From the NCBI RefSeq assembly GCF_001544915.2, contig NZ_FCOE02000006.1, positions 124,001 to 188,000 of the forward strand: a DNA stretch of 64,000 nt. The letters are read 5' to 3'. Origin of the DNA: Caballeronia pedi. Lineage in GTDB: Bacteria; Pseudomonadota; Gammaproteobacteria; Burkholderiales; Burkholderiaceae. Positions 53,299 to 62,195 of this stretch are shown here, one piece after another (the first letter of the stretch is position 1; every line of letters starts with the position of its first letter). Under the pieces are notes generated by a model. That model had not been told where the DNA came from. It did not search any database and was given only the letters and a program-made list of their open reading frames with translations. Made by a program: the position numbers and the translations under genes.

Positions 53299-53320
53299 GT
53301 TTTTTGGGTCAAGAAAAAAA

Positions 53321-55264
53321 TCAAGCAACCTGCACAGCCTGCCCCCCCAAATAAGCCTCGATAACCTTCTCATTAGCCTGAATCTCGGAAGGCTTTCCTT
53401 CGGCAATTTTTTGCCCAAAATCCAGCACCGAAACCGTATCGCACACACTCATCACCACATCCATGTGATGCTCGATCAACACGAGCGTGATGCCATGATT
53501 GCGCACCTTGCGAATGATCGCGACGAGCTCGCGAATGTCCGGCGCGGTCAACCCCGCCGCAGGCTCATCGAGCAAAAGCAGTTGCGGATCGAGCGCCAAA
53601 GCCCGCGCAATCTCCAGCAACCGCTGCTTCCCGTAAGGCAGATTACGCGCCTCCTCCGCCGCCACGTTTTCCAGTCCAACGAAACGCAGCATATTGAAGG
53701 CCCGCTCGCGCGCCGCGCGCTCCTCACGCCGATAGCGCGGACTCATCACCCCCACATCTGCAAGATTCGACCTGAACGTGTGATGCAACCCGACGAGCAC
53801 ATTCTCCAGCGCCGTCATCTCGCCAAAGAGCTGCACGTTCTGAAACGTCCGCGCGATACCCGACAGCGCAATCTTCGACGAGGTACGTCCCGCAAGCGAT
53901 TGCCCTTCGTATTCGATCGCGCCGGCAGTCGGCACGTAGATGCCCGTCAGCACGTTCATCATCGTGCTCTTGCCCGAACCATTCGGTCCGATCAGGCCGT
54001 GAATGGTGCCGCGCTTCACCGTCAGATTCACGTCGTTCAATGCTTTGAGACCGCTGAACTGCATGAGCACGCCGCGCACGTCCAGAATCGTGTCCGCGCC
54101 TTGCGTCTCGACCGCGGCAACCGCGTCGTCCTGACGCGTATGGCTCGCGAGTTCCTCGGTATCGACCTTGGTCACGCGCACGCGGCCGAGGTTGAGCGTC
54201 TTGCGCACGAAGCCGACGATCCCGTCCTGCAAGTAATACACGACGAGCAGGATCATCAGGCCGAAGATGGTCAGCCGCCAGTCGGTCAGCGCTTCGATCC
54301 AGAACGAGAACGCGGCAAGTCCCGCCGTGCCGATGACCGGCACCGCGACACGCTGCGGCGTCGTGGTCTTGCGCGCGAGTGCCAGCACCGCGCCCGCGAC
54401 GACGACCACCGCGAGCGCGGTCGCCACGACGCGGAAGTTGGAGATATCGTCGAGCAGCTTCGGCAACATCACGATGACCGTCGAGCCGATCAGCGCGCCC
54501 GTGCGTGTCTTGCGCCCGCCCATGATGATCGCGAGCAGGAACAGGATCGTCAGTTCGAAGTTATACGTGTTGGGCGAAATGTATTGCTCGGAGTACGAAT
54601 ACAGACAGCCGGCGAGTCCCGCAAAGCCCGCGCTGATGACGAACGCATACACCTTGTACCGATACACCGACACGCCCATGCAATCCGATGCGATCGGGCT
54701 GTCGCGCAACGCCTCGAACGCGCGCCCGAGATGCGACTTCAGCACGCGATGCACGACGATCAGCGACACGACCAGCAATGCCGCGACGAGCCAGTAATAC
54801 TGCACTTCGTCGAGCCTGTGCCCGGCGAACATCGGCTTCGGGATCTTCAGGCCCATCGGTCCGTTCGTCAGAAAATCCATCTCGTTGATGAGAATCTGGA
54901 TGATCGTGCCGAACGCGAGCGTCACCATCGCGAGATAGGGGCCGGACACGCGCAACGCGGGCAAGGCGAGGATCGCGCCGAAGCCTGCCGTCACCAGAAT
55001 CGACAGCGGCGCGGTCACGTAGAACGGCATGCCGAGCTTCATGAACAGCACGCCCGCCGTGTATGCGCCCACGCCGAACAAGCCCGCATGTCCGAGCGAT
55101 ACCTGCCCCGTATAACCCACCACGATATCGAGCCCGAACAAAAGGATCGCGTAGATCATGATGGTTTCGACGAGGTGGATGTAATACGGATTGCCCGACA
55201 CCACCGGAAAAATCGCGAGTGCGGCAAGCCCGACGAGGGCCGCGATCCAGTTCTTTGCTTTCAT
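53321..55264 (-). CDS. livMG: Fused LivM permease-LivG ATPase
   Basis: A 647-residue fusion of a LivM-like permease (about 1-330, GYTGQVSLGHAGLFGVGAYT and GRAFEALRDSPIASDCMGV), extra C-terminal membrane helices (about 335-375), and a LivG-like ATPase (about 400-647, Walker A GPNGSGKST, LPYGKQRLLEIARAL signature region, LLLDEPAAGL). These are separate genes in E. coli; fusions occur in some Proteobacteria. It forms one half of the HAAT importer with LivH and LivF. The permease and ATPase meet at a low-complexity linker. Confidence 0.9.
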   Translation of the reverse strand: MKAKNWIAALVGLAALAIFPVVSGNPYYIHLVETIMIYAILLFGLDIVVGYTGQVSLGHAGLFGVGAYTAGVLFMKLGMPFYVTAPLSILVTAGFGAILALPALRVSGPYLAMVTLAFGTIIQILINEMDFLTNGPMGLKIPKPMFAGHRLDEVQYYWLVAALLVVSLIVVHRVLKSHLGRAFEALRDSPIASDCMGVSVYRYKVYAFVISAGFAGLAGCLYSYSEQYISPNTYNFELTILFLLAIIMGGRKTRTGALIGSTVIVMLPKLLDDISNFRVVATALAVVVVAGAVLALARKTTTPQRVAVPVIGTAGLAAFSFWIEALTDWRLTIFGLMILLVVYYLQDGIVGFVRKTLNLGRVRVTKVDTEELASHTRQDDAVAAVETQGADTILDVRGVLMQFSGLKALNDVNLTVKRGTIHGLIGPNGSGKSTMMNVLTGIYVPTAGAIEYEGQSLAGRTSSKIALSGIARTFQNVQLFGEMTALENVLVGLHHTFRSNLADVGVMSPRYRREERAARERAFNMLRFVGLENVAAEEARNLPYGKQRLLEIARALALDPQLLLLDEPAAGLTAPDIRELVAIIRKVRNHGITLVLIEHHMDVVMSVCDTVSVLDFGQKIAEGKPSEIQANEKVIEAYLGGQAVQVA

Positions 55265-55274
55265 CGTCGCCGCC

Positions 55275-56147
55275 TCAGACTTTCTTGATCGCTGTCTTGC
55301 CGAACAGACCTGCAGGCTTGACCGCAAGCACGATCAAGAGCAGCACGAGCCCCGGCACATCCTTGTAGCCGGTGGAAATGTAGAAGCCGGTGGTCGTCTC
55401 CGCGATGCCGAGAATCATCCCGCCGACGATGATGCCCATGCCGCTCGACAAGCCGCCGATGATCGCCACTGCGAAGGCCTTGAGGCCGAGCACCGCGCCC
55501 ATCGTCGCGCCGGTCAACGTGAGCGGCGCGATCAGAACCCCCGCGAAAGAAGCGGTCAACGAAGAAAGCGCATACGAGAACGTGATGACGAGTCCCGTGT
55601 TGATGCCCATGAGCGAGGCTGCGTCGCGATCGTTCGCGGTCGCGACCACGGCCTTGCCGAAGATGGTCTTGCGGTTGAAGAACTCGACCGCGAGCATCAT
55701 CACGAGCGCGCCGCCGACGACGAGCAGTTCCATCGGCAACACGTTCGCGCCGAAGACCTTCAGCGGCGCTTCGGGCAACGGCGACGGAAAGCGCAGATCG
55801 TCGCGGCCCCAGACGTTCTCCGCGACGTTCTTGAAGATGATGCCGAGCGCGATCGTCGACATGATCCAGCCGAATTCGGACTTGATCTTGATCGCGGGCC
55901 GCACGCCGATGCGCTCGACGAACGAGCCTTGCACGAGCCCGAACAGACACACGAGCGGAATCATCAGCCAGTAGTTGACGCCCGCCGATACGAGCGTGAG
56001 CCCGACGAGCGCGCCGAGCATCAGCGCATCGCCCTGACCGAAGTTCAGCGTACCCGATGTGGCGAATGTGAGTTGATAGCCGAACGCGATCACGGCGTAG
56101 ATCATGCCGAGCGCGATGCCGCTATAGACGAGTTGCAGAAGGATCAT
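55275..56147 (-). CDS. livH: LivH-like ABC permease
   Basis: A 290-residue membrane protein with about eight helices and the family segments GYQLTFATSGTLNFGQGDALML and GALLAGFRPLKAFAVAIIGGL-like GLKAFAVAIIGGLSSGMGII. It pairs with LivM-LivG in the membrane domain. It is 10 bases before livMG and 84 bases after the binding-protein gene, with a hairpin between. The start at MILLQLVYSG is preferred over a longer reading. Confidence 0.9.
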   Translation of the reverse strand: MILLQLVYSGIALGMIYAVIAFGYQLTFATSGTLNFGQGDALMLGALVGLTLVSAGVNYWLMIPLVCLFGLVQGSFVERIGVRPAIKIKSEFGWIMSTIALGIIFKNVAENVWGRDDLRFPSPLPEAPLKVFGANVLPMELLVVGGALVMMLAVEFFNRKTIFGKAVVATANDRDAASLMGINTGLVITFSYALSSLTASFAGVLIAPLTLTGATMGAVLGLKAFAVAIIGGLSSGMGIIVGGMILGIAETTTGFYISTGYKDVPGLVLLLIVLAVKPAGLFGKTAIKKV

Positions 56148-56174
56148 CTTCGAGCGCCTGAAAAAGCATGACAA

Positions 56175-56205
56175 AGCCGCGCCCGCCTTCGTGGCGAGCG
56201 CGGCT
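56175..56205 (-). terminator. Intercistronic stem-loop between livK-like and livH genes
   Basis: AGCCGCGC (56175-56182) pairs with GCGCGGCT (56198-56205), with an inner CGCC/GGCG pair and a short loop. On the minus strand it follows the binding-protein stop and precedes livH. A partial terminator here would give the binding protein a higher dose than the membrane subunits, a usual need of such importers. Confidence 0.6.
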
Positions 56206-56231
56206 CACATCGACATGATGAGCGACCGGTC

Positions 56232-57449
56232 TCAGTTCGACGCGGTCGTCGTCTGCTTGGCGCGCAGCGTGCCGCCGCCCTTCTTGTCGGCGTCGTACGC
56301 GTAGATCACGCGGCCGCTTTTCACTTCGCCGATGACCGGCACGTTCGGGCTGATCGCTTCGTGATCGGCCTTCGTGAAGGGCTTGTCGTAGACCATCACG
56401 ACGCCTTCCACTTTCGTGTTGAGGTTTTCGAGCGCTTCCTTGACCTTCGGGCCATCGGTCGTGCCGGCCTGCTTGATCGCCGCCGCGAGCAGATACACCG
56501 AGTCGTAACCCTGCGCTGCCGACACCGGCGAATCGATGCGATCGTTCTTCGGCTTGAACTCCTTCACGTAGGCATCGATGAAGGCTTTGCGCTTGGGCGT
56601 GTTCGCTTCCTGGATGAAGGTCTGCGGCATGCGCGCGCCTTCGCCGTTCGCGCCGGCATTGTCGATGTAGTTCGCCATCGAAAGCGTCCAGCTGCCGATC
56701 AACGGCACCTTCCAGCCGAGCTTCGCCATGCCGTTGGCAATCTGCGCAAGCTCGGGCCCGATGCCGTAGGTCAGCACCGCTTCCGCGCCCGCTTCCTTCG
56801 CCTTCAGCAACTGGGCCGTCATGTCGACGTCCTTGATGTTGAACTTCTCGACGGCAACCGGTTTCACGCCTTTCGCAGCCAGCGCCTTCTCCAGATCCTC
56901 GCGGCCGAGCTGGCCGTAGTTGGTCGAATCGGCGAGGATCGCGACCTTCTTGAAACCGCGCTTCGTAACGGCTTCCTCGACGATCATCGGCGCCTGGATG
57001 CGGTCGGCGGCGGCGTTGCGGAACACGTAGTTATCGGGTTGATCGTCGAATTGCTTCGTCACCACCGTGCCCGTCGCGACGTTGTTGAAGACGGGAATCT
57101 TCGCTTCCTGGAAGAAGCGCTGCGACGCGAGCGCGACGCCGGTATTGATATAGCCGACGACCGCGACGACCTTCTCCTTGTTGATGAGCTCCTGCGCGAT
57201 CTGCACGCCGCGTTCGTTCTTCGCTTCGTCATCGCGCTCGACGAGCACGATCTGACGGCCGAGCACGCCGCCCGACTTGTTGATCTCGGCGGTGGCGAGA
57301 CGCACGCCGTCGCGCATGCTGACACCCATGGAAGACGAACCGCCCGTGAACGGACCATCGACGCCGAGCTTGATCGGGTCCGCCGCGTGCGCCAACGAGA
57401 AAACGCCGAACGCCAGCGCGCTCGCGATGAGCTTCATCTTCATACCCAT
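56232..57449 (-). CDS. livK: Branched-chain amino-acid type substrate-binding protein
   Basis: A 405-residue exported binding protein: signal peptide (KLIASALAFGVFSLAHA, about residues 6-22) and a bilobed type I domain (LGVDGPFTGGSSSMGVSMRDG, GYINTGVALASQRFF). It delivers a ligand, probably an amino acid, amide or aromatic acid, to LivH and LivM-LivG. The start has a GGAGAC site. It is the first gene of the operon, preceded by a 332-base region. Confidence 0.9.
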   Translation of the reverse strand: MGMKMKLIASALAFGVFSLAHAADPIKLGVDGPFTGGSSSMGVSMRDGVRLATAEINKSGGVLGRQIVLVERDDEAKNERGVQIAQELINKEKVVAVVGYINTGVALASQRFFQEAKIPVFNNVATGTVVTKQFDDQPDNYVFRNAAADRIQAPMIVEEAVTKRGFKKVAILADSTNYGQLGREDLEKALAAKGVKPVAVEKFNIKDVDMTAQLLKAKEAGAEAVLTYGIGPELAQIANGMAKLGWKVPLIGSWTLSMANYIDNAGANGEGARMPQTFIQEANTPKRKAFIDAYVKEFKPKNDRIDSPVSAAQGYDSVYLLAAAIKQAGTTDGPKVKEALENLNTKVEGVVMVYDKPFTKADHEAISPNVPVIGEVKSGRVIYAYDADKKGGGTLRAKQTTTASN

Positions 57450-57781
57450 GTGTGTCTCCGTCGCCTGAATCGTTATTTGAAGTCCCATGCAACGCCGGAC
57501 GCGCTTTTTAAGTGCGCTGTGCGTTATCGATTACATGGGCTGTGAGCGAGTTTAGAAAAATGTAAGGATATGACCATATTCGGACATACCCGAAGAGCAC
57601 GAGCGTTAGCGCACGTCCGATGCATCACGAGTGTGCAAGGCGGGATTTAGGCAGCATGCCAAAGCGTTTCTGCTTCATGGCACGCATCAAGGCAGCGCGG
57701 GTATACGCTTAAAAAAAGCGCGCGGCAATCCCCCGGAGGACGACCGCGCGCAACCTTGCGCACTCCATGCATGAAAAGCGT
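57450..57781. other. Region between anti-sigma-like gene and livK-like gene
   Basis: 332 bases upstream of the liv operon. It holds ATATG-AC-CATAT (57568-57579), a small inverted repeat that could be an operator, and near the anti-sigma end a leftward terminator (57711-57751). No coding frame is convincing. Confidence 0.45.
57711..57751 (-). terminator. Terminator of the ECF sigma operon
   Basis: GCGCGCGG (57718-57725) pairs with CCGCGCGC (57744-57751); on the minus strand the hairpin is followed by seven Ts. It lies 31 bases downstream of the anti-sigma-like stop codon and ends that operon. Confidence 0.75.
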
Positions 57782-58522
57782 TTATCGCGGCGCGCCCGTT
57801 TCGATCGCATGGGCGAACTGCCGCAGCACCGCGCCGGATGCATCGGTGACGGCCCAGAACGTCATGCCGTCGTGATTCCAGCGCGCGAGCGCGTAGCCAT
57901 CGTCGGATTGCGTGATGACCGGCGAGAACTCCTTGTCGTTCGTGTCGCTCTTCACTTCACCCTTGCGCTCGGGGAATACATACACGTCGATCGGATGCTT
58001 CAGATAGCGATACACGACGACCGCGACCGGCCGATGATCGATGTAGTCCAGCCTCCCGCCGACGAGCGCGAAGCCGGGTCCCGCCGGATCGATCACCGGC
58101 GGCGCATAGTCGATGCGGCCGTTGAACCACGGCTTGACCGTGTGTTTGTCGCTCGACAGCACGTCGATGGGACGGTCCGACATCAACGCGCGCACATGGC
58201 TCGACACGACCTCCTGCGCGATCGGCGAACCGCCCGATACGCCTGTGACGAGCGGCACGGCCTGGAACCACAGCATCGTGCCGAGCACGAGCGCCGAGAG
58301 CGTCGCGCCCGCGAATGCGCCGCCGAAGAACGGCCAGGGCGCGGCGAACGGATTGTTCCAGCCACGCTTCGCGCGGCGCACGGGTTCCCGTTCGCGCGCT
58401 TGCGCATCGGCCTCGGCGCGCACGCGCGCCAGCACCTGCGAGCGCAGATGAACCGGCGCGCGCTGGTACAGCGAACCATCGGTGAGCCTCGTGTCGAGCG
58501 AGGCGGTGTCGTTATTTTCCAT
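57782..58522 (-). CDS. Membrane anti-sigma-factor-like protein
   Basis: A 246-residue protein with an N-terminal cytoplasmic part of about 60 residues, one membrane helix (about 65-92) and a periplasmic domain. The gene overlaps the sigma-factor gene by 11 bases, the usual arrangement for an anti-sigma factor, and the topology fits. There is no zinc-binding HxxxCxxC in the cytoplasmic part, so it is not a zinc anti-sigma factor. The periplasmic domain (VVYRYLKHPIDVYVFPERKG) may sense the signal. The function is inferred from topology and overlap. Confidence 0.75.
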   Translation of the reverse strand: MENNDTASLDTRLTDGSLYQRAPVHLRSQVLARVRAEADAQAREREPVRRAKRGWNNPFAAPWPFFGGAFAGATLSALVLGTMLWFQAVPLVTGVSGGSPIAQEVVSSHVRALMSDRPIDVLSSDKHTVKPWFNGRIDYAPPVIDPAGPGFALVGGRLDYIDHRPVAVVVYRYLKHPIDVYVFPERKGEVKSDTNDKEFSPVITQSDDGYALARWNHDGMTFWAVTDASGAVLRQFAHAIETGAPR

Positions 58523-59183
58523 TTCCCGACTCCTCTGAATGACCCGGTCCCGCGCGGCGCACAAGGCGCACGCTCGGCCTGTCCTGCCCGTTTTGCGCCG
58601 CGCGCACCGCCCCCGCCAGCATCTTGCGGCCGCGCGCGAGCCGCGACATCACCGTGCCGATCGGCACGCCGGTCACGGACGCCACTTCCTTGTAACTCAT
58701 GTCTTCCAGCTCGCGCAGCACCAGCACCTCGCGAAAGGCAAGCGGCAGCGTCTCCAGCGCGCGATGCACCAGATGCACTTCGTCGCGGCGCACGGCAAGC
58801 GTCTCCGGATCGGCCCCGCCTTCCTCCGACCAGCCCGGCAAGGCTTCGTCGCCGCCCAGTTCCTCGTCGTAGGGCGTCGCGTCCGCCAGTTGCACGCGCC
58901 GCCGCCATTCCGTGAACCACGTGTTGCGCACGATCGCGAGCAGCCAGGCCCGCGCGTTCGCCTCCTCGCCGCCCTCGAATCCGCCGAAGAAACGGAAGGC
59001 GCGCAGATAGGCTTCCTGCACGACATCGTCGGCGTCGTTCGCGCTGCCCGACAGCCAGCGCGCAAGGTTGTAGGCGGCGTCCAGATGCGGCATCACCGTC
59101 GCCTCGAAACGCGCGTGCGCCGCCTCGGCGTCCGCTTTGCCGCGGCGCCCGGACTTGTCTTCTTTCGACCTGCTCTGCCACAT
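58512..59183 (-). CDS. ECF-type sigma factor
   Basis: A 223-residue sigma-70 family ECF factor with region 2 (AYNLARWLSGSANDADDVVQEAYLRAFRFF) and region 4 (LRELEDMSYKEVASVTGVPIGTVMSRLARGRKML), joined by an acidic linker. The start at MWQSRSKEDK (59183) has an AGAGGAGA site eight bases upstream, better than two earlier ATGs. It is divergent from the metallophosphoesterase-cupredoxin operon, which it probably controls together with its own gene. Confidence 0.88.
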   Translation of the reverse strand: MWQSRSKEDKSGRRGKADAEAAHARFEATVMPHLDAAYNLARWLSGSANDADDVVQEAYLRAFRFFGGFEGGEEANARAWLLAIVRNTWFTEWRRRVQLADATPYDEELGGDEALPGWSEEGGADPETLAVRRDEVHLVHRALETLPLAFREVLVLRELEDMSYKEVASVTGVPIGTVMSRLARGRKMLAGAVRAAQNGQDRPSVRLVRRAGPGHSEESGNGK

Positions 59184-59489
59184 CGCGCGGGTCTCCTCTC
59201 GCCAACCACGTTCGGAAAACATCGTTCCGGCGCTCACCGATGCCGCTTTTGCGCGCCTTCCCCTCCGTTACTCCCCACGCACCCGGTTTATTCCCGTTTG
59301 CGATGGCGGCTCGAAAAAATATAGCGGGAATATCACGCCCCTCTCGCCGGTTCGATGGACGGATGCCACAGCGGTCTCGCCCGACGAGGGGAGCCGCGGG
59401 CCTCGCGCTCATGCACCGAGCCGCCATGAGCGCGACTCTACCGATTCCAACGACAAGAACCGCGGCCGACATCATCACAAGGAACCGCC
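59184..59489. promoter_or_regulatory. Divergent promoter region of the ECF operon and metallophosphoesterase operon
   Basis: The 306-base space holds an inverted pair: TATTCCCG (59289-59296) on the left, reading CGGGAATA toward the sigma gene, and CGGGAATA (59325-59332) on the right, toward the metallophosphoesterase gene. Two outward-facing copies suit -35 elements of divergent ECF promoters. The -10 elements are not certain. Confidence 0.5.
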
Positions 59490-60479
59490 ATGAAACCCGA
59501 CCCGACCGCCCTGCCGCCCGGGCAGACCCGCGACGAACTCGACGAACACGGCAAACGCCGCCGCACCGCCCTGTCCTGCATGGCCTGGGCCGGCGCGGGC
59601 GTGATCTGGACCGTGAGCGGCGGCGTGCCGGTCTCGCGCCTGATCTCGTCCGCCGAGGCCGCGGAAAACACCAGCTCGTTCAGCTTCGTGCAGATCAGCG
59701 ACAGCCATATCGGCTTCAACAAGGACCCGAACACCGAACCGACGAGCACGCTCGAAGAAGCCGTCAACCGCGTGAGCGCGATGAGCAAGCGCCCCGCCTT
59801 CATGATCCACACGGGCGATATCACGCATCTGTCGAAGCCCGCGCAGTTCGATACGGCGACGCAGATCATCGGCCGCGCAGGCATGGACGTGCATTACGTG
59901 CCGGGCGAGCACGACGTGCTGGTCGAGGACGGCAATCCGTTCTTCGAGCGCTTCTCCGGGCAATACGGCAAGGACAGCACGCGCCACTGGTACAGCTTCG
60001 ATCAGGGCGGCGTGCATTTCATCGGGCTGACCAACGTGATCGACCTGAAGGGCGGTGGCCTCGGCTTTCTCGGCGATGCGCAACTCGCCTGGCTCAAGGC
60101 CGACCTGCAGGGCAAATCGAGCAGCACGCCGATCGTCGTGTTCGCGCACATCCCGCTGTGGGCGCTGTATCCGCAGTGGGGCTGGGGCACCGACGACAGC
60201 GCGCAGGCGCTCGCACTGCTCAAGCGCTTCGGCTCGGTGACGGTATTGAACGGCCACGTCCATCAGGTGGCGCAGAAAGTGGAGGGAGAGATGCGTTTTT
60301 ATTCGGCGATGTCCACCGCGTTTCCGCAGCCCGCGCCGGGCGCGCCATCCGGCCCCGGGCCGATGAAGGTGCCGGCGGAGCAACTGCGCACGATGCTCGG
60401 ACTGCGCGAAGTCACGCATATCGCGGGGCGCTCGCAACTGGCCATCACCGACACGGCGCTCGCCGCCGCGCAATCATGA
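59490..60479 (+). CDS. Exported metallophosphoesterase
   Basis: A 329-residue calcineurin-like phosphoesterase. The N-terminus has a KRRR segment (22-25) and a hydrophobic stretch (28-47) ending in AEAAEN, resembling a Tat or Sec export signal. Metal motifs in order: D71-x-H73 (QISDSHIG), D110 (HTGDITH), GEHD where most have GNHD, FAHIPLW and GHVH. The Asn-to-Glu change in GNHD may alter the metal site. It overlaps the cupredoxin gene by four bases and faces the ECF sigma gene. Substrate unknown. Confidence 0.85.
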   Translation: MKPDPTALPPGQTRDELDEHGKRRRTALSCMAWAGAGVIWTVSGGVPVSRLISSAEAAENTSSFSFVQISDSHIGFNKDPNTEPTSTLEEAVNRVSAMSKRPAFMIHTGDITHLSKPAQFDTATQIIGRAGMDVHYVPGEHDVLVEDGNPFFERFSGQYGKDSTRHWYSFDQGGVHFIGLTNVIDLKGGGLGFLGDAQLAWLKADLQGKSSSTPIVVFAHIPLWALYPQWGWGTDDSAQALALLKRFGSVTVLNGHVHQVAQKVEGEMRFYSAMSTAFPQPAPGAPSGPGPMKVPAEQLRTMLGLREVTHIAGRSQLAITDTALAAAQS

Positions 60480-60886
60480 ACGCCGCCATGATCGCGAGCT
60501 ATGTCTCGCCCGCCAATCTCCGCCCGCTCGCCGGCAGGTTCCTGCGCAAGGCCGCGTTCGCGCTGATCGTCAAAGGCGTCGTGAGCGCGATTCCGACGGC
60601 CTGCGCGCAAGAGCCCGTGCAACAGGTCGCGATGGCGAACGCGCCGACCGTTTCCATCGACAACTTCGCGTTCAGCCAGCCGACGCTCACTGTGCCGGTC
60701 GGCACGAAGGTGACATGGGTGAATCACGACGACATGCTGCACACCGTTGCCGATGAGGCAAAGACCTTCAAGTCCGATCCGCTCGACAGCGGCGAGAGCT
60801 TCTCGCATGTGTTCGACAAGCCGGGCACGTACAAGTATTTCTGCTCGCTGCATCCGCACATGACGGGGACGGTCGTCGTCCAGTAA
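60476..60886 (+). CDS. Small exported cupredoxin
   Basis: A 136-residue protein with an N-terminal export segment (about 20-45, with TACAQEP at its end) and a plastocyanin-like blue copper domain: histidine in NHDDMLHTV, then C-x-x-x-x-H-x-x-M in CSLHPHM. It is an electron carrier in the periplasm. The gene overlaps the phosphoesterase gene (ATGA). Together with the ECF system this may be a stress or copper response module; the physiological partner is unknown. Confidence 0.87.
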   Translation: MNAAMIASYVSPANLRPLAGRFLRKAAFALIVKGVVSAIPTACAQEPVQQVAMANAPTVSIDNFAFSQPTLTVPVGTKVTWVNHDDMLHTVADEAKTFKSDPLDSGESFSHVFDKPGTYKYFCSLHPHMTGTVVVQ

Positions 60887-60911
60887 GTGGAGAGGCGCGC
60901 GGGCTTGCTTC

Positions 60912-62012
60912 TTACCCGCGCGCCTTCGCGATCGCCGCGAGATTGCCTTCCCCGAAGCCGTGATGCCCGCGCCGCTCGACGATCTCGAAGAACATGTCGC
61001 CGGGCTTGCGCTCGACGAAGGTCTGCAGGAAAAGCTGCGGCGTGCCGTCGGGAAGAATCTCGCCATCGACGAGAATGCCGCGCGTGCGCAGTCTTTCGAT
61101 ATCGAGACCGTGGCCGGGCAGCCGTTCGTCGATCTCGTCGTAATAGCGCGGCGGCGGTTGCAGGAAGCGCACGCCGCGCGCGAGCAATGCATCGACGGAG
61201 GCGAAGATATCCGCCGATGCCAGCGCGATATGCTGCACGCCCTCGCCTTCGTGATCGGGCAGATACTGCTGCATCAGGTCCGTGCGATAGGTCCCCTCCT
61301 CATACACCGGAATGCGGATCGAGCCGCACGGCGACAGCGTGACCGCCGAATCCTGCGACACGTGCCAGTCCGGATGCACCTGATGAATCTCCGAAAAGTG
61401 CAGCACTTCGCGGTAAAAATCGAGCCATTCCTGGATGCGGCCCGGGCCGACTGTCTGCGTGAAGTGATCCACTTCGAGCAGGCCCGTGCCTGCCGGGGCC
61501 GCAGTGGCGCCTGCGATCGGCCGAAAATCGATGTCGTAGATGGAGGTCTCGCCGCTGTCCTTGCCCGGCCAGTGATCGACGAAATAGATATGTGAATCGC
61601 CGATGCCCTGAATCGCCGGAATCGCAAGCTCGTTCGGACCGATCTTCTCCCCCTCGAAATCCCACGCGCCGTATTCGAGCGCGCGCTCATGGGCGATCTG
61701 CGCATCGAGCACGCGAATGCCGATCGCCGCGATACCGACGCCATGCGACTCGGCGAAGCGCGATGCGAACGAGTCGGGCTCTGCGTTCAGCAGAAAATTG
61801 ATGCTGCCCTGACGAAACAGCGTCACCGCCTTGCTGACGTGCTGCGCGACGGGCACAAAGCCGAGCGTCTCGAACAGCGCGGCGAGCCCTTCAGGATCGG
61901 GACTGGAAAACTCGACGAACTCCAGCCCCGCGATGCCGAGCGGATTGTCGCCGAGGGTCGAATCGGGCGTCGCGCGGGCGGAGGAAGAGGAGTCGGGCTG
62001 GGTCATCGGCAA
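60912..62012 (-). CDS. hpd: 4-Hydroxyphenylpyruvate dioxygenase
   Basis: A 366-residue two-domain alpha-ketoacid dioxygenase. The iron ligands are H in EVDHFTQTVG, H in VQHIALASADIF and E in FFEIVERRGHHGFGEGN; the C-terminal GFGEGNLAAI matches HPPD. It makes homogentisate from 4-hydroxyphenylpyruvate in tyrosine breakdown. The start may be 62012 or the second ATG at 62006. Hydroxymandelate synthases share the fold, but there is no antibiotic gene context. No homogentisate genes are next to it. Confidence 0.85.
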   Translation of the reverse strand: MPMTQPDSSSSARATPDSTLGDNPLGIAGLEFVEFSSPDPEGLAALFETLGFVPVAQHVSKAVTLFRQGSINFLLNAEPDSFASRFAESHGVGIAAIGIRVLDAQIAHERALEYGAWDFEGEKIGPNELAIPAIQGIGDSHIYFVDHWPGKDSGETSIYDIDFRPIAGATAAPAGTGLLEVDHFTQTVGPGRIQEWLDFYREVLHFSEIHQVHPDWHVSQDSAVTLSPCGSIRIPVYEEGTYRTDLMQQYLPDHEGEGVQHIALASADIFASVDALLARGVRFLQPPPRYYDEIDERLPGHGLDIERLRTRGILVDGEILPDGTPQLFLQTFVERKPGDMFFEIVERRGHHGFGEGNLAAIAKARG

Positions 62013-62146
62013 TACCTCGAAAATGTACGATCTGGTTCACGGACGCAAAACTACCACGACCTGCCGCATCCGTGCGACCCGGCGACTTCGTCGAAGACCG
62101 GATTGAATGCGCCTAGAGTAGCGGCAGCGGGATTGCCGTGTCAAAG

Positions 62147-62170
62147 CCGGGGCAGCCCGACGCGCCCCGG
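62147..62170 (-). terminator. Possible weak hairpin terminator
   Basis: CCGGGGC (62147-62153) pairs with GCCCCGG (62164-62170) with a ten-base loop, downstream of the 82-residue hypothetical gene on the minus strand. The tail CTTTG is poor in T, so activity is uncertain. Confidence 0.35.
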
Positions 62171-62195
62171 TCCATCGTACACATTCGGCATGCGC

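Noticed and set aside
53297..55288. A 663-codon plus-strand frame opposite livMG
   Set aside because: Same mirror-frame effect; the minus strand has permease and ATPase motifs in order.
60912..62012. 4-Hydroxymandelate synthase
   Set aside because: It has the same fold and iron ligands, but no glycopeptide gene context; HPPD is the simpler call.
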